A stretch of 64,000 bases of DNA. It comes from an uncultured Paracoccaceae bacterium. GTDB taxonomy: Bacteria; Pseudomonadota; Alphaproteobacteria; Rhodobacterales; Rhodobacteraceae. Both the position numbers and the translations under genes were made by a program. Where the stretch lies: contig CANLQK010000003.1 of the NCBI GenBank assembly GCA_947493255.1, positions 186,001 through 250,000 on the forward strand, given 5' to 3'. The notes beneath the pieces were generated by a model. The model was not told the DNA's origin. It ran no database searches and saw only the letters and a list, made by a program, of their open reading frames with translations. Below are positions 53,493 to 60,373 of this stretch, one piece after another. How positions within the stretch are numbered: the first letter of the stretch is position 1; every line of letters begins with the position of its first letter.

Positions 53493-54356
53493 GTGGGTCC
53501 TAAATACCTGTATCGATATCGATCATTTGTTGCAGATGTTAAAACAGAAAATCTGCCGATCAGGGCTGTCGAAGAACTTCGAAATGCTCAATTGCGAAAA
53601 ACGTGGTTCTCCAAAGTTAGCGAACAGAATGATCCTTTTGATACCAACCCGTACTATCAGGATAGTTCTGTAAAGGACGTTCGCGATTTTATGATTGGGT
53701 TTCGGAAGGTCGCTGGGTCCAGAGCAAGCTTCGCCAATGATGATTTTATCGCTGAGGCAAAGGCTCGCGGTATCAAAAAAGCTCAGGCAAAAAAACATCT
53801 AACTAATTGGCCGCTGCATATCGCAACTACCCGTCATACATTTAAGGAATATCGGCGAAACACATTGATTTCCTGTTTTTCAACAGAAATCCGGAATATT
53901 TTGATGTGGAGCTACTATGGTAATTCACACACTTCCTATTGCTTGCGGTTTAAGCTTGACGAAGGGGGGAATGGTCGGTCGGCCGTAGCTGAAGTTCGTT
54001 ACCTGGAAGAGCGGCCGTATCTGAACACTATGGACATGATGCGACGCATGGCTGCGGCGAGTCGGCCAAACCAGTTTGACTATGGAGATCAAGACAATGA
54101 GCGAGTCGATAACGCTACCTTGTTGTGTAAGTCCGATCATTGGGAGCATGAGAAGGAGTGGAGAGCCATTAAAACGCCTGATCAAGGTGAAGGCTATCAT
54201 TCGATTGCTCCTTACAGACTTGATAAAATTATTCTTGGTGCGAACACCTCTAAGGCTACTGAAATAGCACTGAGAAGTTCCATAGAAGACGTCAGACTTT
54301 CAAAATGCAAACTTAGTGAAACTCACTATGAATTACAGTTTGAGAACATATTGTAG
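53493..54356 (+). CDS. DUF2971 family protein
   Basis: A 287-residue DUF2971 protein of unknown function; relatives are scattered among accessory and defence-rich regions. The family pattern is KYLYRYRSFV at the N terminus, NDPFDTNPYYQDS near residue 45, LISCFSTEIRNILMWSYYGNSHTSYCLRF near residue 130, and HWEHEKEWRAI near residue 225, followed by LDKIILGANTSK. It starts at a GTG four bases after the lepA stop, so it is likely read through lepA coupling. Its DNA is visibly AT-richer than lepA. Directly after its stop lies repeat copy B. Confidence 0.85.
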   Translation: MGPKYLYRYRSFVADVKTENLPIRAVEELRNAQLRKTWFSKVSEQNDPFDTNPYYQDSSVKDVRDFMIGFRKVAGSRASFANDDFIAEAKARGIKKAQAKKHLTNWPLHIATTRHTFKEYRRNTLISCFSTEIRNILMWSYYGNSHTSYCLRFKLDEGGNGRSAVAEVRYLEERPYLNTMDMMRRMAAASRPNQFDYGDQDNERVDNATLLCKSDHWEHEKEWRAIKTPDQGEGYHSIAPYRLDKIILGANTSKATEIALRSSIEDVRLSKCKLSETHYELQFENIL

Positions 54357-54364
54357 TTGATCTG

Positions 54365-54486
54365 CCAAACGCCCAGCGTTTGGCAGCGCCCGATCCGCCC
54401 CCACGGGGCGGGCGCTTTCAGCACCAGCCCCTCGGCTCGGGCGCAGACAGTCAATGAATGCTCCGTGTGTTTCCCCTGCGCGATCC
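54365..54486 (-). repeat. GC-rich intergenic repeat, copy B
   Basis: Positions 54384-54447 are the reverse-orientation match of copy A at 16537-16599 (about 60 bases, few mismatches). It is preceded by a perfect hairpin GCCAAACGC-CCA-GCGTTTGGC (about 54363-54384). Its outer half (54402-54486) recurs as a direct, diverged repeat at 54567-54650. It begins immediately after the DUF2971 stop. Confidence 0.85.
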
Positions 54487-54566
54487 TCGCGGATCACGCG
54501 TTCGGGCTTTCGAAGGGTCCACCGGACCCTCCGATCCGGCTTGCGCCGGACCAGCCCTCACCCCCT

Positions 54567-54650
54567 CACGGGACAGGAACTTTCAGCACCAGCCCTCGGC
54601 TCGGGCGCAACCAAGCCATTAATGTCCCGTATGTTTCCCCCGCGCGATCC
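54567..54650 (-). repeat. Direct diverged repeat of copy B (copy D)
   Basis: An ~84-base stretch with the shared blocks CTTTCAGCACCAGCC, CTCGGCTCGGGCGCA and CGCGCGATCCT in the same order as 54402-54486, with scattered substitutions and small gaps. Between the two lie further hairpins (GGGTCC-ACC-GGACCC near 54504 and CCGGC-TTGC-GCCGG near 54536). This suggests a tandem duplication of the element. Confidence 0.75.
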
Positions 54651-54722
54651 TAGCCACATACCGCGACGGAATTCCGCCTCTCCTGCGTATCACTCCCAAA
54701 AGACGCAGCGGAGGACAGGGAA

Positions 54723-54869
54723 ATGCGCAGGCCAGAATTGGACACGACAAAATCAAGCCCCCCCAAGCCGCGGTGGGCCCACCGTGTTCGCGACCTTGCC
54801 CCCTACATTTTCATTGTATGTATAGGGGCCGCGTGGCTGCTGTTGATCATCACATCCCCGGGCATCTGA
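54723..54869 (+). CDS. Small single-span membrane protein (48 aa)
   Basis: A 48-residue open frame with a strong GGAGGA site seven bases upstream (54710-54715). The product has a basic, proline-rich cytosolic N terminus (residues ~1-25, ending PRWAHRVRDL) and one membrane helix (APYIFIVCIGAAWLLLIIT, residues ~26-44). Nothing is known of its function. It shares a similar leader with the next small gene (54939): both have CGTATCACTxCCAA about 37 bases before the ATG and GGACAG just ahead of it. It lies in a repeat-rich interval behind the DUF2971 gene. Confidence 0.6.
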   Translation: MRRPELDTTKSSPPKPRWAHRVRDLAPYIFIVCIGAAWLLLIITSPGI

Positions 54870-54938
54870 TCCATCAAACGACGGAACCTTTGCGCCCGTC
54901 CGTATCACTTCCAACCATTCAGGTCAGGGGACAGCCCA

Positions 54939-55019
54939 ATGCACTATCTTCCACATTTGTTTTTGGCCCTTGCGGGCGGCGCGTCGTTGCTGGTGTTTCT
55001 GACGTCTTCGGCGTTTTGA
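54939..55019 (+). CDS. Tiny single-span membrane protein (26 aa)
   Basis: A 26-residue open frame coding for MHYLPHLFLALAGGASLLVF and a short end, essentially one membrane helix. An AGGGGA stretch lies about eight bases before the ATG. Its leader resembles that of the 48-aa gene at 54723. Proteins this size can be subunits of membrane complexes, but the partner is unknown. The convergent hydrolase gene ends 61 bases downstream. Confidence 0.5.
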   Translation: MHYLPHLFLALAGGASLLVFLTSSAF

Positions 55020-55080
55020 TACCCAGCCACAAAGCAATACCGGACCCATACCAGAGCAATACCAAAGCAATATCGGGTTT

Positions 55081-55809
55081 TTAGGCCAAAAACGTCCGCA
55101 GCGCTGCCTCGAATTCGCGTGGTTTTTGCGCGTGGAGCCAGTGCCCAGCCCCGTTCAATTTCGCGAACCGTGCGGTCGGAAATAGCGCCTTAATCCCCGC
55201 GCGGTGGTCGGGCAAAACATAGTCGCTTTCGGCCCCAGACAAGAACAATGTCGGCCCCTCAAACGCTCCTGATACTTCTGGGAAACCGATGATACTGGGC
55301 ATTTCAGCCTCCAGAACATCCAAGTTCAATTTCCACTTTTTTTCTTTCACATCAAGAGATTGCAAAAGGAAGTCCCGCACCATTGGGTCAAGGTTTTCGC
55401 CGGCTTCGGAACGTTTTTCGATCCGCGATAAATCCACCGCGCGCATGGCATCAATGTGTTGTGTTTGGCTGTGGCCATAGGTCACCGGCGCGATGTCCGC
55501 GATGACCAGTTTTTCAATCAATTCAGGGTGTTGCAATGCCAGAACCATTGCCGCTTTACCCCCCATGGAATGCCCCACAACCCGTGTCGGTCCGTCCAAC
55601 AGTTCCGCCAAATCATTCGCCATGTCGAAGTAATTATGCGTTTCAAACCAAGGGCTTGACCCGTGGTTTCGCATATCCGGGCAGATCACATGATAGGTGT
55701 CAGACAGGCGTTTCGCGATCACCCCCCAATTGCGCCCAGACCCATATAGGCCATGGGCGATCAACAATTTTGGGTTCGACGGGTCGCCATGAGTGAGGAT
55801 ATTTAGCAT
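55081..55809 (-). CDS. Alpha/beta fold hydrolase (YbfF-like esterase)
   Basis: A 242-residue cytosolic esterase. Seen are LLIAHGLYGSGRNWGVIAKRL near residue 16 (oxyanion hole), CPDMRNHGSSP near residue 45, VVGHSMGGKAAMVLALQHPE near residue 78 (nucleophile Ser), and LNGAGHWLHAQKPREF near residue 222 (catalytic His), an arrangement like YbfF. Such enzymes hydrolyse thioesters or short acyl esters; the natural substrate is unknown. It is a single gene, divergent from the 123-aa gene at 55874. Confidence 0.92.
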   Translation of the reverse strand: MLNILTHGDPSNPKLLIAHGLYGSGRNWGVIAKRLSDTYHVICPDMRNHGSSPWFETHNYFDMANDLAELLDGPTRVVGHSMGGKAAMVLALQHPELIEKLVIADIAPVTYGHSQTQHIDAMRAVDLSRIEKRSEAGENLDPMVRDFLLQSLDVKEKKWKLNLDVLEAEMPSIIGFPEVSGAFEGPTLFLSGAESDYVLPDHRAGIKALFPTARFAKLNGAGHWLHAQKPREFEAALRTFLA

Positions 55810-55873
55810 CGTTTTTGATTAGACTGACGCGCCCCGAATTGAAACCCCGACGGTGCAGGTCTAGGGTTCTGAT

Positions 55874-56245
55874 ATGACTGGGGCCCGCATTGATACATAC
55901 GCCGAAGAGGTGCGCCTTCTTATCGAGGAACGCCTTAGAATTAAGGGCAAAACCCTTGAGCGCGCAGTCGCACGTGCGGGGCGTTTGTTGCCCAAATGGG
56001 CCCGCCGAGAAGGCCGGTATGTGGCGCAGGCAACACATTTGATGGGGCATCCCAAGCTGCGTTTGATGGTCGATGAAGCCAAGGTGCGGCGTGCTCATCA
56101 GACGTTGGTGGACCACCTGCGCGCGATTGATCCGGCAGAACGACGCAAGGATCGACTGTTGAGCATCTTGGGGTCGGTCAGTTTTAGCCTGATTATGATT
56201 GCGGGCGGGGTTCTGGCATATCTGGTGTGGCGGGGCTACGTGTGA
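55874..56245 (+). CDS. Conserved-looking protein with C-terminal membrane helix (123 aa)
   Basis: A 123-residue protein with a basic helical N-terminal domain (residues ~5-90, rich in Arg and Leu, with AEEVRLLIEERLRIKGKTLERAVARAGRLLP) and one C-terminal membrane helix (ILGSVSFSLIMIAGGVLAYLVW, residues ~98-119). It would sit as a tail-anchored protein on the inner membrane with its bulk in the cytosol. I do not recognise a family. Its 3' end overlaps the convergent DUF817 gene by 53 bases. Confidence 0.75.
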   Translation: MTGARIDTYAEEVRLLIEERLRIKGKTLERAVARAGRLLPKWARREGRYVAQATHLMGHPKLRLMVDEAKVRRAHQTLVDHLRAIDPAERRKDRLLSILGSVSFSLIMIAGGVLAYLVWRGYV

Positions 56246-57056
56246 CCAAAGGCGCGCGGATCACCAGCGTGACCGTGACAAAGCTGACGTAGAGCAACAG
56301 GTACCAGCTTCCCATTTTACTTATGCTTGCCCAGTCAAATTCGGTTGATCCCGCATAAACCCATGTGCCGGTTAAAGTGCCGATGTTTTCGGCGATCCAT
56401 AAAAAGAATGATGCCAAAAAGGCGGCGAGGGGCAGGGGCATCCAGTAGGTTTTGCCGACCGTAAACGTGATCCGAGTGCGCCCAAACAAAACTACTGTCG
56501 CTGCGAACAAGCCCAATCGAATATCTATGACATAATGATGGGAAAAGAAGTTTACATAGATGGCAGTGGCAAGGACCACTGTCATCCAGAATGGTGGATA
56601 GGGTGAAAACCGCATGTCGAAAATTCGTATGACGCGGGCGATGTAACTCCCGACAGATGCATACATGAACCCGCTGAACAGCGGTACACCGGCGATCATG
56701 AAAATGGCGTCTTCGGGGTAAGCCCATGATCCGGCGGCGATCTTGAAAAATTCCATCGCCGTTCCGGTGAGGTGAAACAGTGCAATTACTTTGGCTTCTT
56801 GCCAAGTTTCCAAACGAAACAACAACATGCAGGCCTGTGTTATGACGGCGAATAAAAATAATGCGTCATATCTGTTAACCGACCAGCTATCGGCCCAGAT
56901 TGCATTTGTGAAAATGATCGCGAGTAGCATTAATCCGCCGAACAAGCAGGCCCATCCTTGTTTGAGGACAAACATTACGAATTCGGCCAGCCAAGACGGC
57001 ATTGCGTTTCGGACGTTGCGACCAAGGCCGCGTTCTAGGGTGCGTATATTTTCCAT
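56193..57056 (-). CDS. DUF817 family membrane protein
   Basis: A 287-residue integral membrane protein with about nine hydrophobic helices, of the DUF817 family. Characteristic stretches are LFRLETWQEAKVIALFHLTGTAMEFFKIAAGSWAYPE near residue 85, VPLFSGFMYASVGSYIARV near residue 125, and WIAENIGTLTGTWVYAGS near residue 220. The paired WxYPE and WVY segments are shared by carotenoid-synthesis and ceramidase-like membrane proteins, but no activity is known for this family. It is downstream of glyA with a hairpin between them, and its end overlaps a convergent gene by 53 bases. Confidence 0.88.
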   Translation of the reverse strand: MENIRTLERGLGRNVRNAMPSWLAEFVMFVLKQGWACLFGGLMLLAIIFTNAIWADSWSVNRYDALFLFAVITQACMLLFRLETWQEAKVIALFHLTGTAMEFFKIAAGSWAYPEDAIFMIAGVPLFSGFMYASVGSYIARVIRIFDMRFSPYPPFWMTVVLATAIYVNFFSHHYVIDIRLGLFAATVVLFGRTRITFTVGKTYWMPLPLAAFLASFFLWIAENIGTLTGTWVYAGSTEFDWASISKMGSWYLLLYVSFVTVTLVIRAPLVTRSPATPDMPEPRPQS

Positions 57057-57071
57057 ACCCCTAGAAACACC

Positions 57072-57101
57072 AAAGCCGCCCTGAATGACCAGAGCGGCTT
57101 T
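57072..57101 (-). terminator. Hairpin between glyA and the DUF817 gene
   Basis: AAAGCCGC (57072-57079) pairs with GCGGCTTT (57094-57101) across a 14-base loop. On the minus strand it follows the glyA stop by 22 bases and leads into TTTGGTG, so it is a moderate terminator. Confidence 0.6.
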
Positions 57102-57123
57102 GCGTAGCGTTTGTGCAGAACTC

Positions 57124-58419
57124 TTACAGGTTCGGGTACATCGGGAAGGAATCGCAAAGCGCTTCGACTTCAGCTTTTACTTTTGCCTCAACCTCTGCGT
57201 TGCCTTCGGCGCCGTTGGCAGCCAAACCATCGACAACTTCGACGATCCAGTCTGCGATCTGGCGGAATTCAACTTCGGTAAAGCCGCGCGTTGTTCCCGC
57301 AGGGGAGCCAAGACGCACACCAGATGTGACCATGGGCTTTTCAGGGTCAAACGGGATGCCGTTTTTGTTGCAGGTGATGTGGGCGCGTTCTAGGGCGCGT
57401 TCGGTTTCGTTGCCTTTGACGCCTTTGGGGCGCAGGTCAACGAGCATCACGTGGCTGTCTGTGCCGCCTGTGACGATGTCCAGGCCACCCTTCATAAGCT
57501 GATCAGCCAAGGCTTGCGCGTTTGCGACCACTTGCTTTTGGTAGTTTTTGAATTCAGGGCGCAGGGCTTCACCGAATGCAACCGCTTTACCCGCGATGAC
57601 GTGCATCAGTGGGCCGCCTTGAATGCCGGGGAAGATTGCAGAGTTGAATTTCTTGGCCAGTGCCTCGTCGTTGGTCAAGATCATGCCGCCGCGAGGACCG
57701 CGCAATGTTTTGTGGGTCGTGGTTGTTGCGACGTGTGCATAAGGGAACGGTGACGGGTAAATGCCCGCTGCGACGAGACCGGCAAAGTGTGCCATGTCGA
57801 CCAGCAGGTAGGCGCCTACGCTGTCTGCAATTTCGCGCATGCGTTTGAAATCGATGATACGTGGGATCGCGGAACCGCCTGCAACGATCATCTTTGGTTG
57901 ATGTTCGGTTGCCAGTTCTTGCACCTGATCGTAGTCCAGCATGCTGTCTTGTTTGCGCACACCGTATTGGATGGCGTTGTAGATTTTACCGGATTGGTTT
58001 GGTTTTGCACCGTGCGTCAGGTGGCCACCTGCATCCAAGGACATGCCCAAGATGGTGTCGCCAGGTTTGATCAGCGCTTGGTAAACACCTTGGTTGGCTT
58101 GTGAGCCAGAGTTCGGCTGCACGTTTACAAAGTCACAACCGAATAATTGCTTGGCGCGATCGATGGCGAGGTTTTCAGCAACGTCGACGTGTTGGCACCC
58201 GCCATAGTAGCGACGACCGGGGTAACCTTCGGCGTATTTGTTGGTCATGACTGACCCTTGGGCCTCCATGACGGCGGCAGATACGATGTTTTCTGACGCG
58301 ATCAATTCGATCTCTTTGCGCTGGCGGCCAAGCTCTGCGCCGATGGCGGCTGCCACTTCTGGGTCACGGGTGGACAGGCTTTCGGTAAAGAAGCCCGTGT
58401 CTTTGGTGGATGCATTCAT
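57124..58419 (-). CDS. glyA: Serine hydroxymethyltransferase
   Basis: A 431-residue PLP enzyme that interconverts serine and glycine with tetrahydrofolate, the main source of one-carbon units. Seen are [39 protein letters not shown] near residue 35, [19 protein letters not shown] near residue 95, [14 protein letters not shown] near residue 200, and [20 protein letters not shown] near residue 225, where the Lys binds PLP. The start at 58419 has an AAGGA site. Upstream lies a short perfect hairpin (GGCGGC-TCTT-GCCGCC near 58459-58474), in the shared leader with the divergent nadK gene. Confidence 0.97.
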   Translation of the reverse strand: MNASTKDTGFFTESLSTRDPEVAAAIGAELGRQRKEIELIASENIVSAAVMEAQGSVMTNKYAEGYPGRRYYGGCQHVDVAENLAIDRAKQLFGCDFVNVQPNSGSQANQGVYQALIKPGDTILGMSLDAGGHLTHGAKPNQSGKIYNAIQYGVRKQDSMLDYDQVQELATEHQPKMIVAGGSAIPRIIDFKRMREIADSVGAYLLVDMAHFAGLVAAGIYPSPFPYAHVATTTTHKTLRGPRGGMILTNDEALAKKFNSAIFPGIQGGPLMHVIAGKAVAFGEALRPEFKNYQKQVVANAQALADQLMKGGLDIVTGGTDSHVMLVDLRPKGVKGNETERALERAHITCNKNGIPFDPEKPMVTSGVRLGSPAGTTRGFTEVEFRQIADWIVEVVDGLAANGAEGNAEVEAKVKAEVEALCDSFPMYPNL

Positions 58420-58595
58420 GGCAGATTCCTTTGGTTACAAGGTTTGCGCGCTTAATAGGCGGCTCTTGCCGCCCATAAAACCCCAAAAAGGTGCATGATG
58501 ATTATGCTGTGTGCGGCACAACGACCCCGATGTGCGACTTGCGTTTCCTATGCGGGCAGGGTTCAACTGATACGAACGAAACGAAGGACGGACCG

Positions 58596-59363
58596 ATGGC
58601 CGCGCAAAAACAACTTTCCTTTGTGGCCAGCCAAGCCCCGAACGCACAAGTGGCGCTTTCCGAACTTGTTGCGGAATATGGCAATGTGCCCGTGGAAGAC
58701 GCTGAGATTATCGTCGCACTTGGGGGCGATGGATTCATGCTGGAAACCCTCCACGGTACACAACATTTGCCTGCGCCCGTTTACGGGATGAACCGTGGTA
58801 CCGTTGGTTTCTTGATGAACAGTTTTTCAACGGAAAACTTGGCGAACCGGTTGGACGCTTCAGAAGAAGAAATCATTCATCCGCTTCATATGAAAGCCGT
58901 GTGCGTCGATGGAACAATCCATAACGGACTGGCAATTAACGAAGTTTCCCTGCTACGTGCCGGTCCGCAAGCGGCGAAACTGAGCATTCATGTCGACGGT
59001 AGAACCCGTATGGACGAATTGGTTTGCGATGGTGCGTTGTTGTCGACCCCCGCCGGTTCGACCGCCTACAACTATTCCGCACACGGTCCTATCATTCCAA
59101 TTGGGTCGGATGTGTTGGCGTTGACGGCTGTAGCTGCGTTTAGGCCACGTCGATGGCGCGGGGCGTTGTTGCCCACATCTGCACGCGTCCGGTTTGAGGT
59201 GGAAGATTCTGCAAAACGGCCGGTGAACGCGGATGCGGATGGCGTGTCGGTTAAAAATGTCGCCAGCGTAGATGTCTGGTCGGCTCCGGAAATTGAACAC
59301 CGGATTTTGTTTGATCCGGGACATGGGTTGGAAGAACGATTGATCCGCGAACAATTTGCTTAA
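58596..59363 (+). CDS. nadK: NAD kinase
   Basis: A 255-residue kinase that phosphorylates NAD+ to NADP+. The family marks are IVALGGDGFMLETLH near residue 48 (GGDG catalytic Asp), VYGMNRGTVGFLMNSF near residue 73, AINEVSLLRAGPQAAKL near residue 120 (NE/D motif) and the GALLSTPAGSTAYNYSAHGPIIP stretch near residue 160. The ATG at 58596 follows GAAGGA. A lipoprotein gene begins 22 bases after its stop, so the two may be co-transcribed. Confidence 0.96.
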   Translation: MAAQKQLSFVASQAPNAQVALSELVAEYGNVPVEDAEIIVALGGDGFMLETLHGTQHLPAPVYGMNRGTVGFLMNSFSTENLANRLDASEEEIIHPLHMKAVCVDGTIHNGLAINEVSLLRAGPQAAKLSIHVDGRTRMDELVCDGALLSTPAGSTAYNYSAHGPIIPIGSDVLALTAVAAFRPRRWRGALLPTSARVRFEVEDSAKRPVNADADGVSVKNVASVDVWSAPEIEHRILFDPGHGLEERLIREQFA

Positions 59364-59385
59364 CGTGTACAAAAAGAGATTTCTT

Positions 59386-59910
59386 ATGAAGTATGTTTTC
59401 CCGTTTGTTGGGGTCGCTGCCCTGAGCGCCTGCATGACGCCCGTTGCGGTGCCCACTGGGACTATCCCTTTTTCACAGGTTTTGGCGGAAACCGCGGATC
59501 GGCCATATGAATGCGTGGACTATGAGGAGCGTACAAACAGTTGTGCGGGCTATTCCACCCACGAAGCACAGGGCGAGGGACGTTACATTGCGACTTCGGT
59601 TGTGCGGCTAAGTGAGGAAATTCCGACTATTCAGGCGACATATGTTGTCGTCGAACAAGGACTAGCGATTTGTTCAGTTGCATCCAGCACCGTGCTGCAA
59701 TTTACACGTGACGCAGGGCTGAATGCCGAGCTGCGGCTTGCCACGCTGGAACGTGAGATCCGCGAGCTTGAAGATGTATGTTATGCCTATTCAAGAACCG
59801 CGGGTGGATATCGGTCGCAGGTTGTGAGCGGGTCGGACCGTGCATTGGAAGATCCCATTTCCGACTATCGATATTTTAGTTCTCGCAAACTTCTACGTGT
59901 CGCAGAGTAG
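59386..59910 (+). CDS. Hypothetical lipoprotein (174 aa)
   Basis: A 174-residue lipoprotein. The signal MKYVFPFVGVAALSACMTP ends at a LSAC lipobox (Cys16). The mature part holds CVDYEERTNSCAGY near residue 44 with two Cys residues that could form a disulfide, a VVVEQGLAICSVASST segment, and a C-terminal charged tail. It resembles no family I know, apart from the MTP stretch after the lipid Cys, which also occurs in the lipoprotein at 62466. It follows nadK by 22 bases. A longer in-frame start at 59356 overlaps nadK and is less likely. Confidence 0.7.
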   Translation: MKYVFPFVGVAALSACMTPVAVPTGTIPFSQVLAETADRPYECVDYEERTNSCAGYSTHEAQGEGRYIATSVVRLSEEIPTIQATYVVVEQGLAICSVASSTVLQFTRDAGLNAELRLATLEREIRELEDVCYAYSRTAGGYRSQVVSGSDRALEDPISDYRYFSSRKLLRVAE

Positions 59911-59991
59911 GCGGAGGCCACTTTGCTATGCGATATGGTTGGTCGCTGCAGGAAAAGTGAATGATCACGGTTTCGTTAAGGAACCAATCGC

Positions 59992-60316
59992 GTCCTGACC
60001 CGTTGTATCCCCGAAGCCGAGCGAGGCGGTTTACCTCGCATATGTGTGAAAACACTGGAGACGTCAGGACCGAATAGCGGCATTGCCCGGACAACGCTGC
60101 CATTCGATATTCGCCAAAGTGAATTGGGCGAACTGGCCAACGATAGAAATTTTGAGCCCAAGGGTACTCTTGGGCGTTTTATCGGGAAAATCCATTTCGA
60201 ATTACGGCAGCTTTTCTGCCGCACCGAAGCGAGAAGTCTAAGACTTCGACGCCAGTCTCTCCCCCGAGACTGTTCATGGTAGGGGGGGCGGTTCTTTTTT
60301 GCGATGGAACCGCCCC
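59992..60316. ncRNA. Candidate structured RNA / hairpin-dense intergenic region
   Basis: About 325 bases hold seven or more hairpins in a row. GTCCTGAC (59992-59999) pairs with GTCAGGAC (60063-60070) to enclose two smaller stems, GCGAGG/CCTCGC (60021-60039) and GTGT-GAAA-ACAC (60044-60055, a GNRA loop). Then come an 11-bp stem with one mismatch and one G-U pair (60071-60106), GCCCAAG/CTTGGGC with a TTTT tail (60156-60180), CGGCAG/CTGCCG (60205-60221), GAAGTC/GACTTC (60233-60247), AGTCTC/GAGACT (60254-60271) and GGGGCGGTTC/GAACCGCCCC (60285-60316). The strand is unknown. No match to tmRNA, 6S, RNase P or SRP RNA signatures was seen. Confidence 0.4.
60156..60180 (+). terminator. Candidate terminator downstream of the nadK-lipoprotein pair
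   Basis: A GCCCAAG/CTTGGGC stem with a short loop is followed by GTTTTAT. It lies about 245 bases after the lipoprotein stop, so it may instead end an RNA that starts within this interval. Confidence 0.5.
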
Positions 60317-60330
60317 TTGTACCAAATCGT

Positions 60331-60368
60331 AAAATCGCACGCGTTGTCCCCGCGTGCGATTTTTGTTT
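60331..60368. terminator. Strong bidirectional terminator at the prpE 3' end
   Basis: A perfect 13-bp stem (AAAATCGCACGCG at 60331-60343 with CGCGTGCGATTTT at 60351-60363) has a seven-base loop. On the plus strand it ends in TTTTTGTTTTG, and on the minus strand it follows the prpE stop by ten bases and ends in TTTT. Confidence 0.92.
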
Positions 60369-60373
60369 TGGGT

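Noticed and set aside
59992-60316. The hairpin-dense region as tmRNA, RNase P RNA, 6S RNA or SRP RNA
   Set aside because: No tag-peptide frame, GAGGAAAGTCC core, or SRP tip sequence was found on either strand.
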